The notes below the pieces were generated by a model. That model searched no databases, was not told the origin of the DNA, and saw nothing but the letters and a program-made list of their open reading frames with translations. From the NCBI GenBank assembly GCA_977006965.1, contig OZ345369.1, positions 1,550,001 through 1,614,000 on the forward strand: a stretch of 64,000 nt of DNA. Direction: 5' to 3'. Source of the DNA: Phymatolithon calcareum. Its lineage: Eukaryota; Rhodophyta; Florideophyceae; Hapalidiales. The translations under genes were made by a program, and so were the position numbers. Shown in pieces: positions 42,314 to 52,411 of this stretch (positions are counted from its first letter, which is position 1; each line of letters starts with the position of its first letter).

Positions 42314-42573
42314 TCGAAGTTGGGCACACGATCAGGTTGATGACGGGAACTATCGACTGAGTTCGACCCGACGTTGAGCAATGGCAGTTCGTCGAGAGAG
42401 TAATCTTGGTGTTTGTGTAAGGAAGACTTTTTCGAGCCACGTGGCATACGCCAACACCACCAACGTTGACCCGATTGCATCTTTTACGTCGTCGATGTTG
42501 GCCGAAGGGAAAAAACAATGAAGTGCACGATGCAATACATTCCGCTAATTGCAAGGGGTTCCAGGAACAATGT

Positions 42574-42715
42574 TTAGTGTTTATCTAGTCTGCTGTGCAT
42601 TCTACGTGGGTGATGATGATGACGATGATGATGATTGCAAAACAAAAGAATTATTGCCCAGTGCGATACGAGTACAGTACAACGCGAAGTATGCGTAGCT
42701 GACAGAATTCTTGAG
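42574..42715. repeat. ATG-type microsatellite and 3' flank
   Basis: GATGATGATGACGATGATGATG near 42610-42636 followed by a short non-coding flank of the small membrane-protein gene. Confidence 0.6.
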
Positions 42716-42943
42716 TTAGGATCGCTCTCCAGCTTCCTTGCCGTTTTGGTACGTCGAGAAGCCACGATAGACAAGGCCAGTGCCAACGATAAGCGGAGCA
42801 AATACAACTGCCAGCTCGATAGGCGCGCTTTGCACAGTATGCTGCAGGGCAGCCAAGGCGAGTCCGGCACCGGCCTTCGCACTGGCATTCGCGCCAGCCT
42901 TCGCGACAGAGCGCGCGGCAACTGTGGGGCCTGGATGATGCAT
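42716..42943 (-). CDS. Small hydrophobic protein, 75 aa, one predicted membrane segment
   Basis: Frame MHHPGPTVAARSVAKAGANA... with Ala-rich amphipathic first half and one hydrophobic segment (about residues 42-60, IELAVVFAPLIVGTGLVY) followed by a short polar tail, FSTYQNGKEAGERS. GC-rich and open over its full length. Size and shape resemble small accessory subunits of organelle membrane complexes, but I recognise no family. It lies upstream of, and in the same direction as, the succinyl-CoA ligase gene. The plus strand is also open here. Confidence 0.5.
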   Translation of the reverse strand: MHHPGPTVAARSVAKAGANASAKAGAGLALAALQHTVQSAPIELAVVFAPLIVGTGLVYRGFSTYQNGKEAGERS

Positions 42944-43575
42944 GTCGCTCTGTTGAGGTAGTCGACTTGGGTTTAGGTAGAGCTATGAAGTTCTTTCCTG
43001 TTCGAAACAATACCTAACAGTGTCCGCTCTCCACATATAAAAGGGCTGGTCGGGGTCCCAAATTGGGAAACTGCGGTAAGTGACGTGTGGACAGACGCGT
43101 CATATTCTGCGCCCAAAGGGAATGAAAAGATTCAATTGAAGGTTGACGGTAGAAAAGGAAGTTTCTGGCCGAAGTATTAAGTCACTGCATACTTGCATCA
43201 CACCAATCAGGGACGGTTCGCGGTACTTATTAGATATTCATACTGCCGGCTCGCCAGCAGGCGTCCACCATTCGCGGCGCAACGCTTCGTCCACTCGGTG
43301 GTTGGTCATAAACGACCCGGGAGCGAATCAAATTTATGTATACTGCGATTCGCAATTGCACATGCCCTGGTGGAAAGCTTCCCAAGCTTTCCTGGTCCAT
43401 GCAAATTACGTCTGTACACAGAATATTAGATTAGAGAAAACACTGCACAAGTTCGATGACATGACTATTTTTCTTTTGTGCAGGATAAGAGCAGCATTGA
43501 GGCAATTTTTGCTTGTAATTCGCTGTCAAGTAATTCCAATGTGATTTGACAATACAGGGCGTAAAAATGGATATG
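42944..43575. other. Region with a TATA-like box but no recognised gene
   Basis: A TATATAAAAG-like sequence at 43034-43043 faces right. The following ATG at 43122 opens only a few codons. A 133-codon frame at 43143-43544 has no known motif. The TATA could serve the minus-strand small gene only if it were read in the other direction, which its sequence does not favour. Confidence 0.4.
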
Positions 43576-44175
43576 TGATGTTTTATTTTTTAAAAAGCTC
43601 CCAAAACCTCAACTTGAGTAACAGGGCCGCTTCTCACTCTTCTAAACTCTATTCTCCTAAAATCTCCTTAATTCGAATTTCTCTTCCGGTGAGGGCGCAT
43701 TAAGTCTTTTGCATTCATATTCAGTCTCTTGGTCCATTTCCGTGCATCGCATTGCTCGTTGCAGCGCTACGAGCTCAAGCAAAGAACTGCTTCCGAAGTA
43801 TGTCGCTAAGATTGATTTTCTCCATAGTGGGGCTCTGTGGAAGGCACCGTAGGCGCGTCATTCTTTCTCTTATATGTAGCACTCCTAGTAACTTGTTCGG
43901 CTTGACTACGGGGATTTTTATTATCCGCACTTCTTCTTCCTCCTTCCAGCCTTTCGCTTTTTCCTCTACTCGGCGTTTCTTGGACACTTAGCCGTCTTCC
44001 GCTTGTTCTAACGCTCCTTTAGGGTCCTCCTCTTCTCTGAGATACCCGATATCCTTTGATACGTCTGCTAAATCCTCTACTCCTCCTCCATATTCTTCTG
44101 CCTTTTCCAGGTACTTCTTCCATCTGACAAGGCTCAACGCGAACCTTTCCGCATGGTGCTGTCTCCTCATCCCCG
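43576..44175 (-). mobile_element. Diverged, 5'-truncated LINE fragment
   Basis: Two minus-strand frames (44170-43988 and 43987-43775) translate to diverged versions of the C-terminal part of the full-length LINE ORF2: RRQHHAERFALSLVRWKKYLE and VVKPNKLLGVLHIRERMTRLR. The 3' end, AAATAAAACATCACATATCC, resembles the family tail AATAAAATCATCAAATATCC. A stop codon and substitutions show it is old. No clear target-site duplication was found. Confidence 0.8.
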
Positions 44176-44201
44176 GGCTTGTACATATGACGGACCAAAT
44201 A

Positions 44202-44267
44202 AAGATGAATTAACTAAAATGACCTCGGAGTTCGTAAACTCCGTGGTCATTTTAGTTAATTCATCTT
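44202..44267. repeat. 66-bp near-perfect palindrome
   Basis: AAGATGAATTAACTAAAATG at one end and its reverse complement at the other; arms of about 31 bp with a single mismatch around a 4-nt centre. It lies just outside the truncated LINE at 43576-44175. Confidence 0.9.
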
Positions 44268-44976
44268 AGTAAATACGGGACGCCGTGTTTAATAAGATGT
44301 AATAATTATTACTAATATGCTCATGAAGTTTGCCGCAAGCTCAACTTCGGTAGGTCTCAGTATGAAATTCAATGGGGGAATGAGTGGGCATCTGGGGCTC
44401 CATGCTGTCCTTACAAGACCTCTTGTCCGTCCGGAACGCATCCAGCAGAAATATAGCCGTATAATCGACAAGAAGTTCCCGTTCTCAGCTGGGCGAAGGA
44501 GAATTAGCCCCCAATGGCCCCCCTCGTACTCCCAGTAACCGAGAATGAATATCCTGTGAAATTTCACTTCAATGAATAGCACGGTATTTTACAGGCATCA
44601 GAACAAATCGAAACTGACCCTCCGGTTTCGTAAACAACGTGGAGCCGTTCCGTCTCTGCGCCAGCTACATGTATCGCACATGACGGCCTCACAGCGCCTC
44701 GAAGAGTAGAGGTAATACATATCCCCAAGCAGAGACTGCGACAGCTCCTGAAAGAACATACTGCAAATTTAAACATTCAGAATTAGAATTTGCGCGTCGT
44801 GCGTGTTCGTCTCCATGTCGTCGCTTTTTTGCTCTGATCGAACGGGATGCGAGACGCAAGGGCCAAAATAAAACTCGAAACGAATGTCAGAATCTGGATC
44901 AAACGCACCAGCTGGCCCAAAAAATGCCCGGTTGGACCCTTGAAAACGGAACAATTTCGATCACGCAACTAGAGCA
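44268..44976. other. No gene recognised
   Basis: Short frames on both strands without motifs. Composition is mixed and it is bordered by retroelement fragments on both sides. Confidence 0.5.
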
Positions 44977-44989
44977 ATCGCGTGCAATT

Positions 44990-45920
44990 ATCTAACGCCA
45001 TGGACAGAAGACATTGAGAAGGCCGCCAAGGAAGTTGAGCAAACGTTCTTCAGCCAAATGGTTGGTCCTCTCTCCAGAGGAAGGTCAGACAGACTCCGAC
45101 TGTTGTGCCGAATCCAAGCACCGAACCAAAGACGGGAAATCCTGGCCTTCAAGATGCTGAGGAGAACAAAGGACAAAGAAAAGATGTACCTACAAAAGCC
45201 GCCTGAGAGCAGGAACAACCAAGAGCTCCAGTCCACCAGGAACGATATTGCCGCTATGGAAAACAGGGAACCGTTTGTGGAAGCAACCAAACACATTCAA
45301 GCAAAGCAGTCTGCCGAAATGCTTCGCTCAAAATTCTTCACAATGGAAGGAGATCGTCTCGAATTGAAGAGGAAGAGGAGAATCCCGTATGACAAGACGA
45401 GCGAGCTACCAGCAATCCTCAAACTCCCGAAGGTGAAGCACAGGCAATTAGCGCTTCAGTACGTCTGCGGAAGATTTCCGCAGGTGTCGACAACAAGCAT
45501 GGTGGAAAAATTTGGAAACCGAGCTCGACAGCATATGGCAACGCTGGAAAACAATCTGTCAGGATACGACTGGAAAGAAGACAAAAGACTGGATACCGAG
45601 AGAGCACTTAACGAGCTTTTGCTATTCAGCAAGACCATCATAGAGTGCATGGAAAATGAAGAAGGACTGCTCTGAAATCAAGATACGAGAAGTTAACTAG
45701 ATGTCCCTCGGGACACAAAGCCAAATAGCGGGAACACCAGCAGCGAACCCACAAGAACACCACATAGTAGGTAGGACGATCCAGGTTCCAAACTTTCCCC
45801 ACCGCCTATGGAAGGCGGTAGGTTTCAACGGTCTACACACTGGAAGGTAGCAACTGAGGAAGCCTTGCCCGTATATTCGTAAGACTGTGAGGCTTTTAAA
45901 TAAACTCCAATCAAAAAAAA
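44990..45920 (+). mobile_element. 5'-truncated LINE fragment, family B, 13-bp duplication
   Basis: 931 bp flanked by ATCGCGTGCAATT (44977-44989 and 45921-45933), ending in an A9 tail after TTTTAAATAAACTCC. The plus frame is open from the 5' boundary to the stop at 45675 (KAAKEVEQTFFSQMVGPLSR..., then RRKRRIPYDKTSELPAILKL). It corresponds to the C-terminal domain of ORF2, with the FxxxVGP/RxDRxRxLCRI segment aligned to FGKYAEHRRDRMRVLCRL of the intact element. A separate family because the rest is strongly diverged. Confidence 0.88.
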
Positions 45921-45939
45921 ATCGCGTGCAATTTTGGCC

Positions 45940-45975
45940 AATATTCGCAAACATACATGTATGTTTGTGAATATT
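45940..45975. repeat. 36-bp near-palindrome
   Basis: Arms AATATTCGCAAACATACA and its partner, one mismatch, no spacer. It lies seven bases after the right target-site duplication of the LINE fragment. Confidence 0.85.
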
Positions 45976-46040
45976 AGCATCCTTCCACGGGACGGAGCTT
46001 TTTACCTCCCTCATCCCCCTAACATCGCGATGTTGGTAAC

Positions 46041-46650
46041 ATGTATTAGAATGGTGCCGAATTTCCGCAAGTATGAGCCGTGTAAATTTACACGGCTCAT
46101 ACTTGCATGCAGGAAGGGAAATCTCCAGGCCAACTCCGACGAATTCTGTTCGCAAAAGAAAGCACGAGGCTCGAAGCAAGAAGAAAGAGGAAAATACCGT
46201 ACGACAAACCGGATGAGATCCCGGCCATCCTCAGGTTTGCCAAGGTGAGACATCGACAGCTGGCCATAAAATACGCAAGCGGAAGGTTCCCTCAAGTGAG
46301 CACGACGCTAATATCGAATACATTCGGAACGGCAGCAGAACGCCACCTGGAGACCATACGCATGAACCTAAGAAAGTATGAACTGGACCCCGGAGAGATG
46401 TTAAGAACGGAAAAGGCATTCGGCTCCATACTACTCTACAGCGTCACCATAATTGAAAACATGGAGAACGACGAGTCCCTGTATTAGGGACCAGGTGATA
46501 TACTAGAATGAACAAGTTACGAAAAGCTGCTCCCGTACAGTATTAGGAGTGTTAATGAGGGCTTTCAAATAAACAACTAAAAAGTTGCAAAAAAACGGCT
46601 CATACTTGCGGAAAGTTGGCATCGTTCTAATACTTGTGTGTATGCATCGC
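46041..46650. repeat. About 100-bp inverted-repeat sequence used as LINE target
   Basis: 46067-46106 is a perfect 40-bp palindrome (left half GCAAGTATGAGCCGTGTAAA). The inverted arm continues outward on the left to about 46041 (GTATTAGAATGGTGCCGAAT) but on the right only after the LINE fragment, at 46610-46635 (GGAAAGTTGGCATCGTTCTAATAC). Removing the LINE and one duplication restores a single long inverted repeat. Confidence 0.85.
46107..46595 (+). mobile_element. 5'-truncated LINE fragment, family C, 14-bp duplication
   Basis: 489 bp flanked by CGGCTCATACTTGC (46093-46106 and 46596-46609), ending in TTTCAAATAAACAAC and an A-rich tail. Open frame 46107-46487 encodes the ORF2 C-terminus (RKRKIPYDKPDEIPAILRFAK). 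Same family as the fragment at 9970-10418. Confidence 0.9.
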
Positions 46651-46655
46651 AATCA

Positions 46656-46695
46656 TCGTCATCATTTAATGATGTTGATGATGATTGCTTTATTC
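46656..46695. repeat. Imperfect inverted repeat
   Basis: GCAATCATCGTCATCATT and GATGATGATTGC with a short spacer form a hairpin with mismatches immediately before LINE fragment D. Confidence 0.6.
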
Positions 46696-47500
46696 CTCGA
46701 AGAGGCTAGCACGCCTAGAAGGATTCATTTCATTCCACTTGCTAAGGTCGGAGGCGTTTGTTATGGCCGATTCGATATCTAGAAGGGTAAATACAATCCA
46801 GAAAAACTTGAGGTTTGTCTGTGTACGCAGTACGGTTGTAAAAAGAGTTATCGAGGGTGTTGGCCAGTGGAGCGCAAAAGGAATCGCAGCGATACTGTTT
46901 GGAAAGTGGGCAGAGCGGCACTGTAGAAGACTAGTGAACCTATGCCAAGTGGAACCATGGGAGTTCCGCCGACAGCACCTGCTCCCGAAGTTAACGCGAA
47001 GACTTAGGAAGGTTGTAGAGGAGGCAAGCGACGCTGGGGCAGAGGTGGAAATCATAACGCTGGACAACATGCGAAAATCGAACACGCCAACCGATATCCA
47101 AGACAGGGGTGCCCTCCGACTAGCCTGGGAACAACAAGAAGAACGCCGTGCCAGGAATATTACCTTTTCCAAGAATGTTCTACCGCACCAAGCAGAGAGG
47201 ATGAAAGTAAGCAGCCACAGAATTCTCTGCGTAAGATGGTTTGTAGATCACTTTCCAAGAAATCCGCCGAACCTAATAGAAGAAATGGGCAGTCAAGGAG
47301 CATGGGCAGTTAGAACATTCAACAGCATCCTGGGAAAGCCAACATGGACCCTTGCAGAGGAGACCAACGTGGCCCGAGCCAATGACGAGATACTAAGTAA
47401 TTCTGATTAAGGAACCGAAATTTCGAGGGTAGTAGAGTGCTTAGAAAAGTGCCGACTTCCTTACGTTGGGACACATGGTACCTTTTCAATAAAATCCACT
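46690..47500 (+). mobile_element. 5'-truncated LINE fragment, family D
   Basis: Plus frame 46685-47410 contains the C-terminal ORF2 domain: FGKWAERHCRRLVNLCQVEP (aligned with FGKYAEHRRDRMRVLCRLGP of the intact element), then RRQHLLPKLTRRLRK. The 3' end is near AATAAAATCC at 47489. Ends are not precisely defined; no certain duplication. It is a third distinct lineage with the same C-terminal module. Confidence 0.75.
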
Positions 47501-48389
47501 TTTAGGCGGGAGCGCCGTGAGTTTTTTTTGCTGTATTTTTTCCAGACTTGGGGAAGCCTGGTCCATTTATTCGGCCATATATGTAGGCAAGACTTCTTCA
47601 AGTGCGGATTAGCTTATAACAGCTCAGGTTTTTCGCCCCTTGTTTCCCTGGTCGGTTTTAGCTTAGCTTCTTGCTTTAAAAACAGAATTTCCTCGTTGGT
47701 GCGCCGTGAGTGTACAAGCCAACGTTACGGGAATAATGTTGCGCACTTGTAATCACTTTATCCATTCTGTGCGTTCAGTAAGGGGAAGTTGGCGCATGAA
47801 TGCAGCGTATAATGCATGGATAATCTGAGTGCAGATGCACCGCGTTATTAGTAGATATGTATATTCGTGAAGATCGTAAAAGGAAAACGTTGAAATCTAA
47901 GATGGAATTACACCCGAGCAGGGGCTAAACGGGAAACCTAACACAAAGTACGCCCGCCTTTGCCCCTTATATGTTCATGTAGAAGTCTTCGTTGTCACCT
48001 TGAAGGATCCACTTTTTTATTTTGCAGAGCTCGGAAACAGCCGATCCTCTTTTTTGTTGTGTCATATCCTATGAAGAAAAAACCAGAAACTACTTGAATG
48101 GTTTCAATGGATCTCTCAATGAAGTAGAATCCAGAACGACTGTAGGTGGAGTATATTTCCTTCTGCCGACCAAAGATTTTTGAAATCTTAGTTCCGCAGA
48201 ATGAAACAGAGAGCGCTAGGGTTTGGGCACGAAATGACGAGTTGTCAGTTTTCAATACTTTCTTTATTCAATTTCTCGGCCTATGCTTTTCGATTCGAAC
48301 TTCAGCACGAAATTCTAGTGTTCCCTCTTGAATCAATCAAGACCTCTGAATGCTCATTCATGTACGATTCCTCAGATAAGAGAGCAAGC
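47501..48389. other. No gene recognised
   Basis: AT-rich. GCGCCGTGAGT occurs twice (about 47511 and 47702), suggesting an old duplication or insertion boundary. Frames near 47995-48331 overlap on both strands and carry no motif. Confidence 0.45.
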
Positions 48390-48743
48390 CTAGTCGTCAT
48401 CGTCGTCAGTGTCACTGCAGCTGCATGCGTCTGAGCAGCAACTGTCGTCATCGTCGTCATCATCGTCATCGTCGTCATCATCGTCGTCATCGTCGGGCTT
48501 GTAGGTGCAGTTGTATTTTTCCTGGCAGTCTTTGCACTTCTTGCTGTTTGGACCGCTGTTTGGACCGCATTTGTCGTGTACAGTAAACGGCAGCTCTACT
48601 GGGGATAGGCGAGTAATTTTGGAAATGCTCATAGAGCGCCCGGTAGATTGAATTAACTTCCCTTCCTCCTTTTTCACCCGCGCAGAGCAGGCGACAGAGA
48701 ACAGACAGAGCGCGATCACAATCGACAGGCAAAGCTTATTCAT
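48390..48743 (-). CDS. Small secreted Asp-rich, Cys-rich protein
   Basis: 117 residues from the ATG at 48743. Residues 1-20 (MNKLCLSIVIALCLFSVACS) are a textbook signal peptide. The mature part has a Cys cluster (KCGPNSGPNSKKCKDCQEKYNC, split over two short loops), a run of 17 Asp encoded by mixed GAC/GAT codons, then SCCSDACSCSD and a final Asp5. A TATA box at 48817-48825 on the minus strand lies about 74 bp upstream. Poly-Asp secreted proteins often bind calcium or act in mineral or matrix assembly; that role here is inference. The frame is open 67 codons further upstream, but those would precede the TATA-to-ATG spacing and the signal peptide. Confidence 0.68.
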   Translation of the reverse strand: MNKLCLSIVIALCLFSVACSARVKKEEGKLIQSTGRSMSISKITRLSPVELPFTVHDKCGPNSGPNSKKCKDCQEKYNCTYKPDDDDDDDDDDDDDDDDDSCCSDACSCSDTDDDDD

Positions 48744-48816
48744 GATGTTGTTGTTTCTTGGAATGTTCAGTGCGGTGTTTTGCGTTGCCTTTTCGAATTT
48801 GAAGACTGAATAGTCC

Positions 48817-48825
48817 CTTATATAG
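48817..48825 (-). promoter_or_regulatory. TATA box of the Asp-rich protein gene
   Basis: CTATATAAG on the minus strand about 74 bp before the signal-peptide ATG. Confidence 0.6.
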
Positions 48826-49254
48826 ATATTGCAGTTCATTTGTCTGCAACAGCGGCAAACGATATACAACTTTCGTGGACATATCCAGCTCCGCAGGCTA
48901 AAACATGCGTGGAGAATGGGGTACACTTCCCTGCAGATGTACAAGCTTGGATTTAGAATGTTTATGCTGACCTAAATAGAAAGATCTCATTTTCTCTCTT
49001 CTTTGTGTTTGTAATGAACTTTCTCTTCCTAATTCCATCTACGTGCGGATGAAATGGGGTTTACGCTTTGTGTGTGTCAGTCTCCGGGTCGTCGTTTTGT
49101 TGCTCATATTAAACAAGGCAGGAATTGCAATGACCAAGTTGGAACTCGAAACGCAGTACAGCATCTAACCTTCAGCGTAGATTGAACCTCCTACAAATTC
49201 GAAAACAAAAGGTCGACGGCATAGAAAGATGAATTTCGTAAAAATGGTCTCCGA
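48826..49254. other. No gene recognised
   Basis: Promoter-side flank of the Asp-rich gene, then sequence without motif. Confidence 0.45.
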
Positions 49255-49335
49255 CACCACGCAATGATCATGATCATGATAATCTTTGCGTGTTGTGGGA
49301 GACCTCATGATGAAAATGATGATCATTGCGTGGTG
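49255..49335. repeat. Inverted repeat, 17-bp perfect outer arms
   Basis: CACCACGCAATGATCAT (49255-49271) and its reverse complement (49319-49335); the inside is rich in ATGATC-type steps and an inner direct-repeat-like GCGTGTTGTGGGAGACC. It looks like a small foldback element. It lies 50 bp left of the Tc1 foldback. Confidence 0.8.
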
Positions 49336-49384
49336 TGATATTGTTGAAAGAAAGCAGACACGAAATCTGCTTCACCGAGGGTGA

Positions 49385-50907
49385 ATTACGGACTGTGGAC
49401 AGCATAAAAGATTAACCTGCTCGACGGCCCATTTTAAAATTTTATTTTATGGTATCGAAGTGCGCACAATGAAAAACTAATTGGCGGAGTTGGAGCGTTC
49501 TACGCTAGCGTCATCGAGACACGCAAAATAGTATTACGGACAGTTTTTTCACCCGAAACTCAATTACGGACAGTTAACAAAGAGATCACCTGAAGTCTAA
49601 ACGGAAAGTCACTAGTTCCTCAAAATGCGTCCTTCACGCTCTATAACGTCAACACATCGCTTCAGCATTGACGTATTCAGCTTTCTAATAGTCAAATCTT
49701 GGATATTGCTCAAACAACTAATGACCTCGTCTTTCAGCTCTTCCACACTTTTTGAACTGCCGAAGACCCTTGTATACTTCCCGGACGAGGGTCCCTAGAG
49801 ATTCTCGACTATGTTGAGGTCGGGAGACTACTCGGACAAGGGAGAAAGACGACGAAATTACCAGAAAAACAGTCTTTTGGGTACTAGCTGACGTAGCTCA
49901 GAGCATTATCCTACTGAAAGATCCAGTCATCGGGACAGTCTTCCTCTATAAACGGCAGTAAAACTGCGTTAGAACATTGTACTTGTCTTCAGAATTCATT
50001 CTCCCTTTAACGACGCAAATACTCGAAAGCCCAGGGCAAGACATGGCAGTCCATGTCATGATGGAACCACCTCCATGCTGACCCTGCAAAAAGTAGCCCC
50101 TTTCCTTTCTGCAGTCGTGCCAATAGTATGAAACCCCATCGGGGTCATCCAAATGGAACTTTTCTTGTCGCAAAAGGGCACCTTCTTCCAGCGAGCCCTC
50201 CAAGCGGTGTGGTCCTTCGCTCATTTTTTGAACGCATCCGTGTGACAGCTTCTAAGCCAGGTCTTTCGAGTATTTGCATCGTTAAAGGGAGAATGAATTC
50301 TGAAGACAAGTACAATGTTCTAACGCAGTGTTACTGCCGTTTATAGAGGAAGACTGTCCCGATGACTGGATCTTTCAGTAGGATAATGCTCTGAGCTACG
50401 TCAGCTAGTACCCAAAAGACTGTTTTTCTGGTAATTTCGTCGTCTTTCTCCCTTGTCCGAGTAGTCTCCCGACCTCAACATAGTCGAGAATCTCTAGGGA
50501 CCCTCGTCCGGGAAGTATACAAGGGTCTTCGGCAGTTTAAAAGTGTGGAAGAGCTGAAAGACGAGGTCATTAGTTGTTTGAGCAATATCCAAGATTCGAC
50601 TATTAGAAAGCTGAATACGTCAATGCTGAAGCGATGTGTTGACGTTATAGAGCGTGAAGGACGCATTTTGAGGAACTAGTGACTTTCCGTTTAGACTTCA
50701 GGTGATCTCTTTGTTAACTGTCCGTAATTGAGTTTCGGGTGGAAAAACTGTCCGTAATACTATTTTGCGTATCTGGATGACGCTAGCGTAGAACTCTTCA
50801 ACTCCACCAATTAGTTTTTCATTGTGCGCGCTTCGATACCTTAAAATGAAATTTTATAATGGACCGTCGAGCAGGTCAATCTTTAATGCTGTCCACGTGC
50901 CCGTAAT
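49385..50907. mobile_element. Tc1-type transposon remnant rearranged into a long foldback
   Basis: Left arm 49385-50034 and right arm about 50258-50907 are inverted copies (about 650 bp, high identity). Each arm carries TTACGGACAGTT motifs in direct repeat (about 49535 and 49561 on the left), the IR/DR arrangement of Tc1 elements. It also carries the 3' half of the transposase gene pointing outward. The unique centre (50035-50257) encodes, on minus, the transposase segment KFHLDDPDGVSYYWHDCRKE and GQHGGGSIMTWTAM. Both reading frames end early (YCRL followed by a stop; the downstream IEEDCPDDWIFQ motif is in another frame). Not functional. Confidence 0.85.
49946..50224 (-). pseudogene. Tc1-like transposase fragment
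   Basis: 92 codons with the Tc1 signature region between the catalytic acidic residues: FHLDDPDG, YYWHD, GGGSIMTW, GRMNSEDKYNVL. It lacks the N-terminal HTH region and ends in a stop; the inverted duplicate of its 3' part is at 50263-50346. Confidence 0.8.
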
Positions 50908-51090
50908 GCAACTTCTGAGACTGTAATTTGTCGGAAATTTAACAAGAAGCCACAGAAACTGACTGAATCTATTTCAGTCGAGGATCAGTATCACGATGAT
51001 CCTCCACAACCCTGACAGAATAGCCTGTACAGACGTTCCGCATGCAATTGATGAAACGAAATATAAATCATTGTGAAGTCAATAAGGAGA

Positions 51091-51252
51091 TGTGTACCGT
51101 AAGCCGGGATAACAAATGAAAGTAAAACGTAAGAGTACCAGGCCCGAGTGGGTACAATAGGACCCGAGGGCGGAGCCCGAGGGACTATTGTACCCACGAG
51201 GACCAGGTACGAGCACGTTTTACTCATTTGTTATCCCGGCTTACGGTACACA
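51091..51252. mobile_element. Foldback (MITE-like) element, 162 bp
   Basis: Outer arms TGTGTACCGTAAGCCGGG and reverse complement, about 30 bp near-perfect, continuing into AACAAATGA and then ACGTTTTAC-type inner pairing and GGGTACAATAG / CTATTGTACCC. The whole insertion can pair along nearly all its length. Confidence 0.8.
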
Positions 51253-51257
51253 TACGA

Positions 51258-51844
51258 CTTGTTTTTGTAGACGCGAGAAAACACGCCGTTTTGAAAAGTG
51301 CAAGTTTTGTTGCCAATGGAAGCTCCCACATAAAGTTCAAAAATGACTCTTTCACTGGACCACGACGAACCGAAACGATGGTAAAACGGTCCATGCCCAG
51401 ACTGTTGTCGTTTTCTGTTCATGTCTTCAAAATATTAGAAAAAACTAACTTATTTAGTTCTTACCTCTGCACAAAAATTAAGTGAGAAAAAACTTATTTT
51501 TTCCTCTTCCCCTTCTCAAATTCTTGAGAAAATCCATCTTATGTTTCTCTCCTCTCCGAGGAATAATGTAGTGATTTACAACTTATAAAATCCTCATCAC
51601 ATCAAAATAAACAATCGAATTTAAGCTTCCAACTTAGTTTTCCCGCATCAGGTTTTATAAGTTGAAGGTTGACCGGGTTGGGAAGATCATCTGGCCAATA
51701 GAACTGAGTTTTAATGAAAGTGATATGAGCGCTGAAAATGCTCAATGTCAGATGAACTTTTAAATATTTATCGGTCCAAGTTCACATTTACTTTCGTTAG
51801 TTACGTGAAAGCAGCTCGTGTTTTCTCGCGTCTACAAAAACAAG
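51258..51844. mobile_element. Putative non-autonomous DNA transposon, 28-bp terminal inverted repeats
   Basis: CTTGTTTTTGTAGACGCGAG...(28 bp) at 51258-51285 and its exact reverse complement at 51817-51844. 587 bp total, no coding sequence inside, and only short internal repeats (CTTATAAAA near 51587 and inverted near 51652). Target duplication is not evident. It begins six bases after the foldback element. Confidence 0.7.
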
Positions 51845-52411
51845 ACATAATACATGCTGCAGAAACGAGCCAACTTTTTTCCAGTTTCGCCTTCTTAACA
51901 TATGCAGTCTAGGGTAAACTGGATGCACTATAGCACTTCCGTCATGAAGGCAAAATGCACATCTTTTGCAAGAGCACTTTCATGAAATGACAATGGGATT
52001 GTCAATAAGTTTCCTTCCTGCGCGAAGTGTGCGAGTTTTGCACATTTCTCTTTTCCTTTCGCACTTACTGTAGATTAGCTTCCCAGATAGGGCACAACGC
52101 CTGGCGTGCGTAAGCGACTCTGCCGATACTCGGCAATGATTGTATGCAACCTGCAAGAGGCGACCCCTCAAAACCCTAAGCGTATGTAATGTATGAGGAC
52201 ATCTCTGTGTGTCGTCTTTCTGATCGCTCTCTCGCTCGCAAAATTAGATATCTTTTCGTGATATTCCTGAAAAGGACTTACTGGATTTGAAACGATAACT
52301 ATTTTGTTATTACCCTTACGATCTTTATCACCCGGTTTTGAAGGCGTGCTGGGCCGATTATGCCCCGAAGAGCTCCAGTAGGGATCAAAATTGGCCCGAA
52401 ATGTCACCATG
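51845..52411. other. No gene recognised
   Basis: Mixed composition, no motif-bearing frame. The minus-strand frame at 52168-52431 has no recognised domain. Confidence 0.4.

Noticed and set aside
41282-42340. 352-codon plus-strand frame over the succinyl-CoA ligase gene
   Set aside because: It is longer than the real gene but antisense to it; only the minus strand gives a known enzyme with its active-site histidine.
43034-43130. TATA box followed by a gene start
   Set aside because: The first ATG opens only a few codons and no convincing exon follows, so no gene is called.
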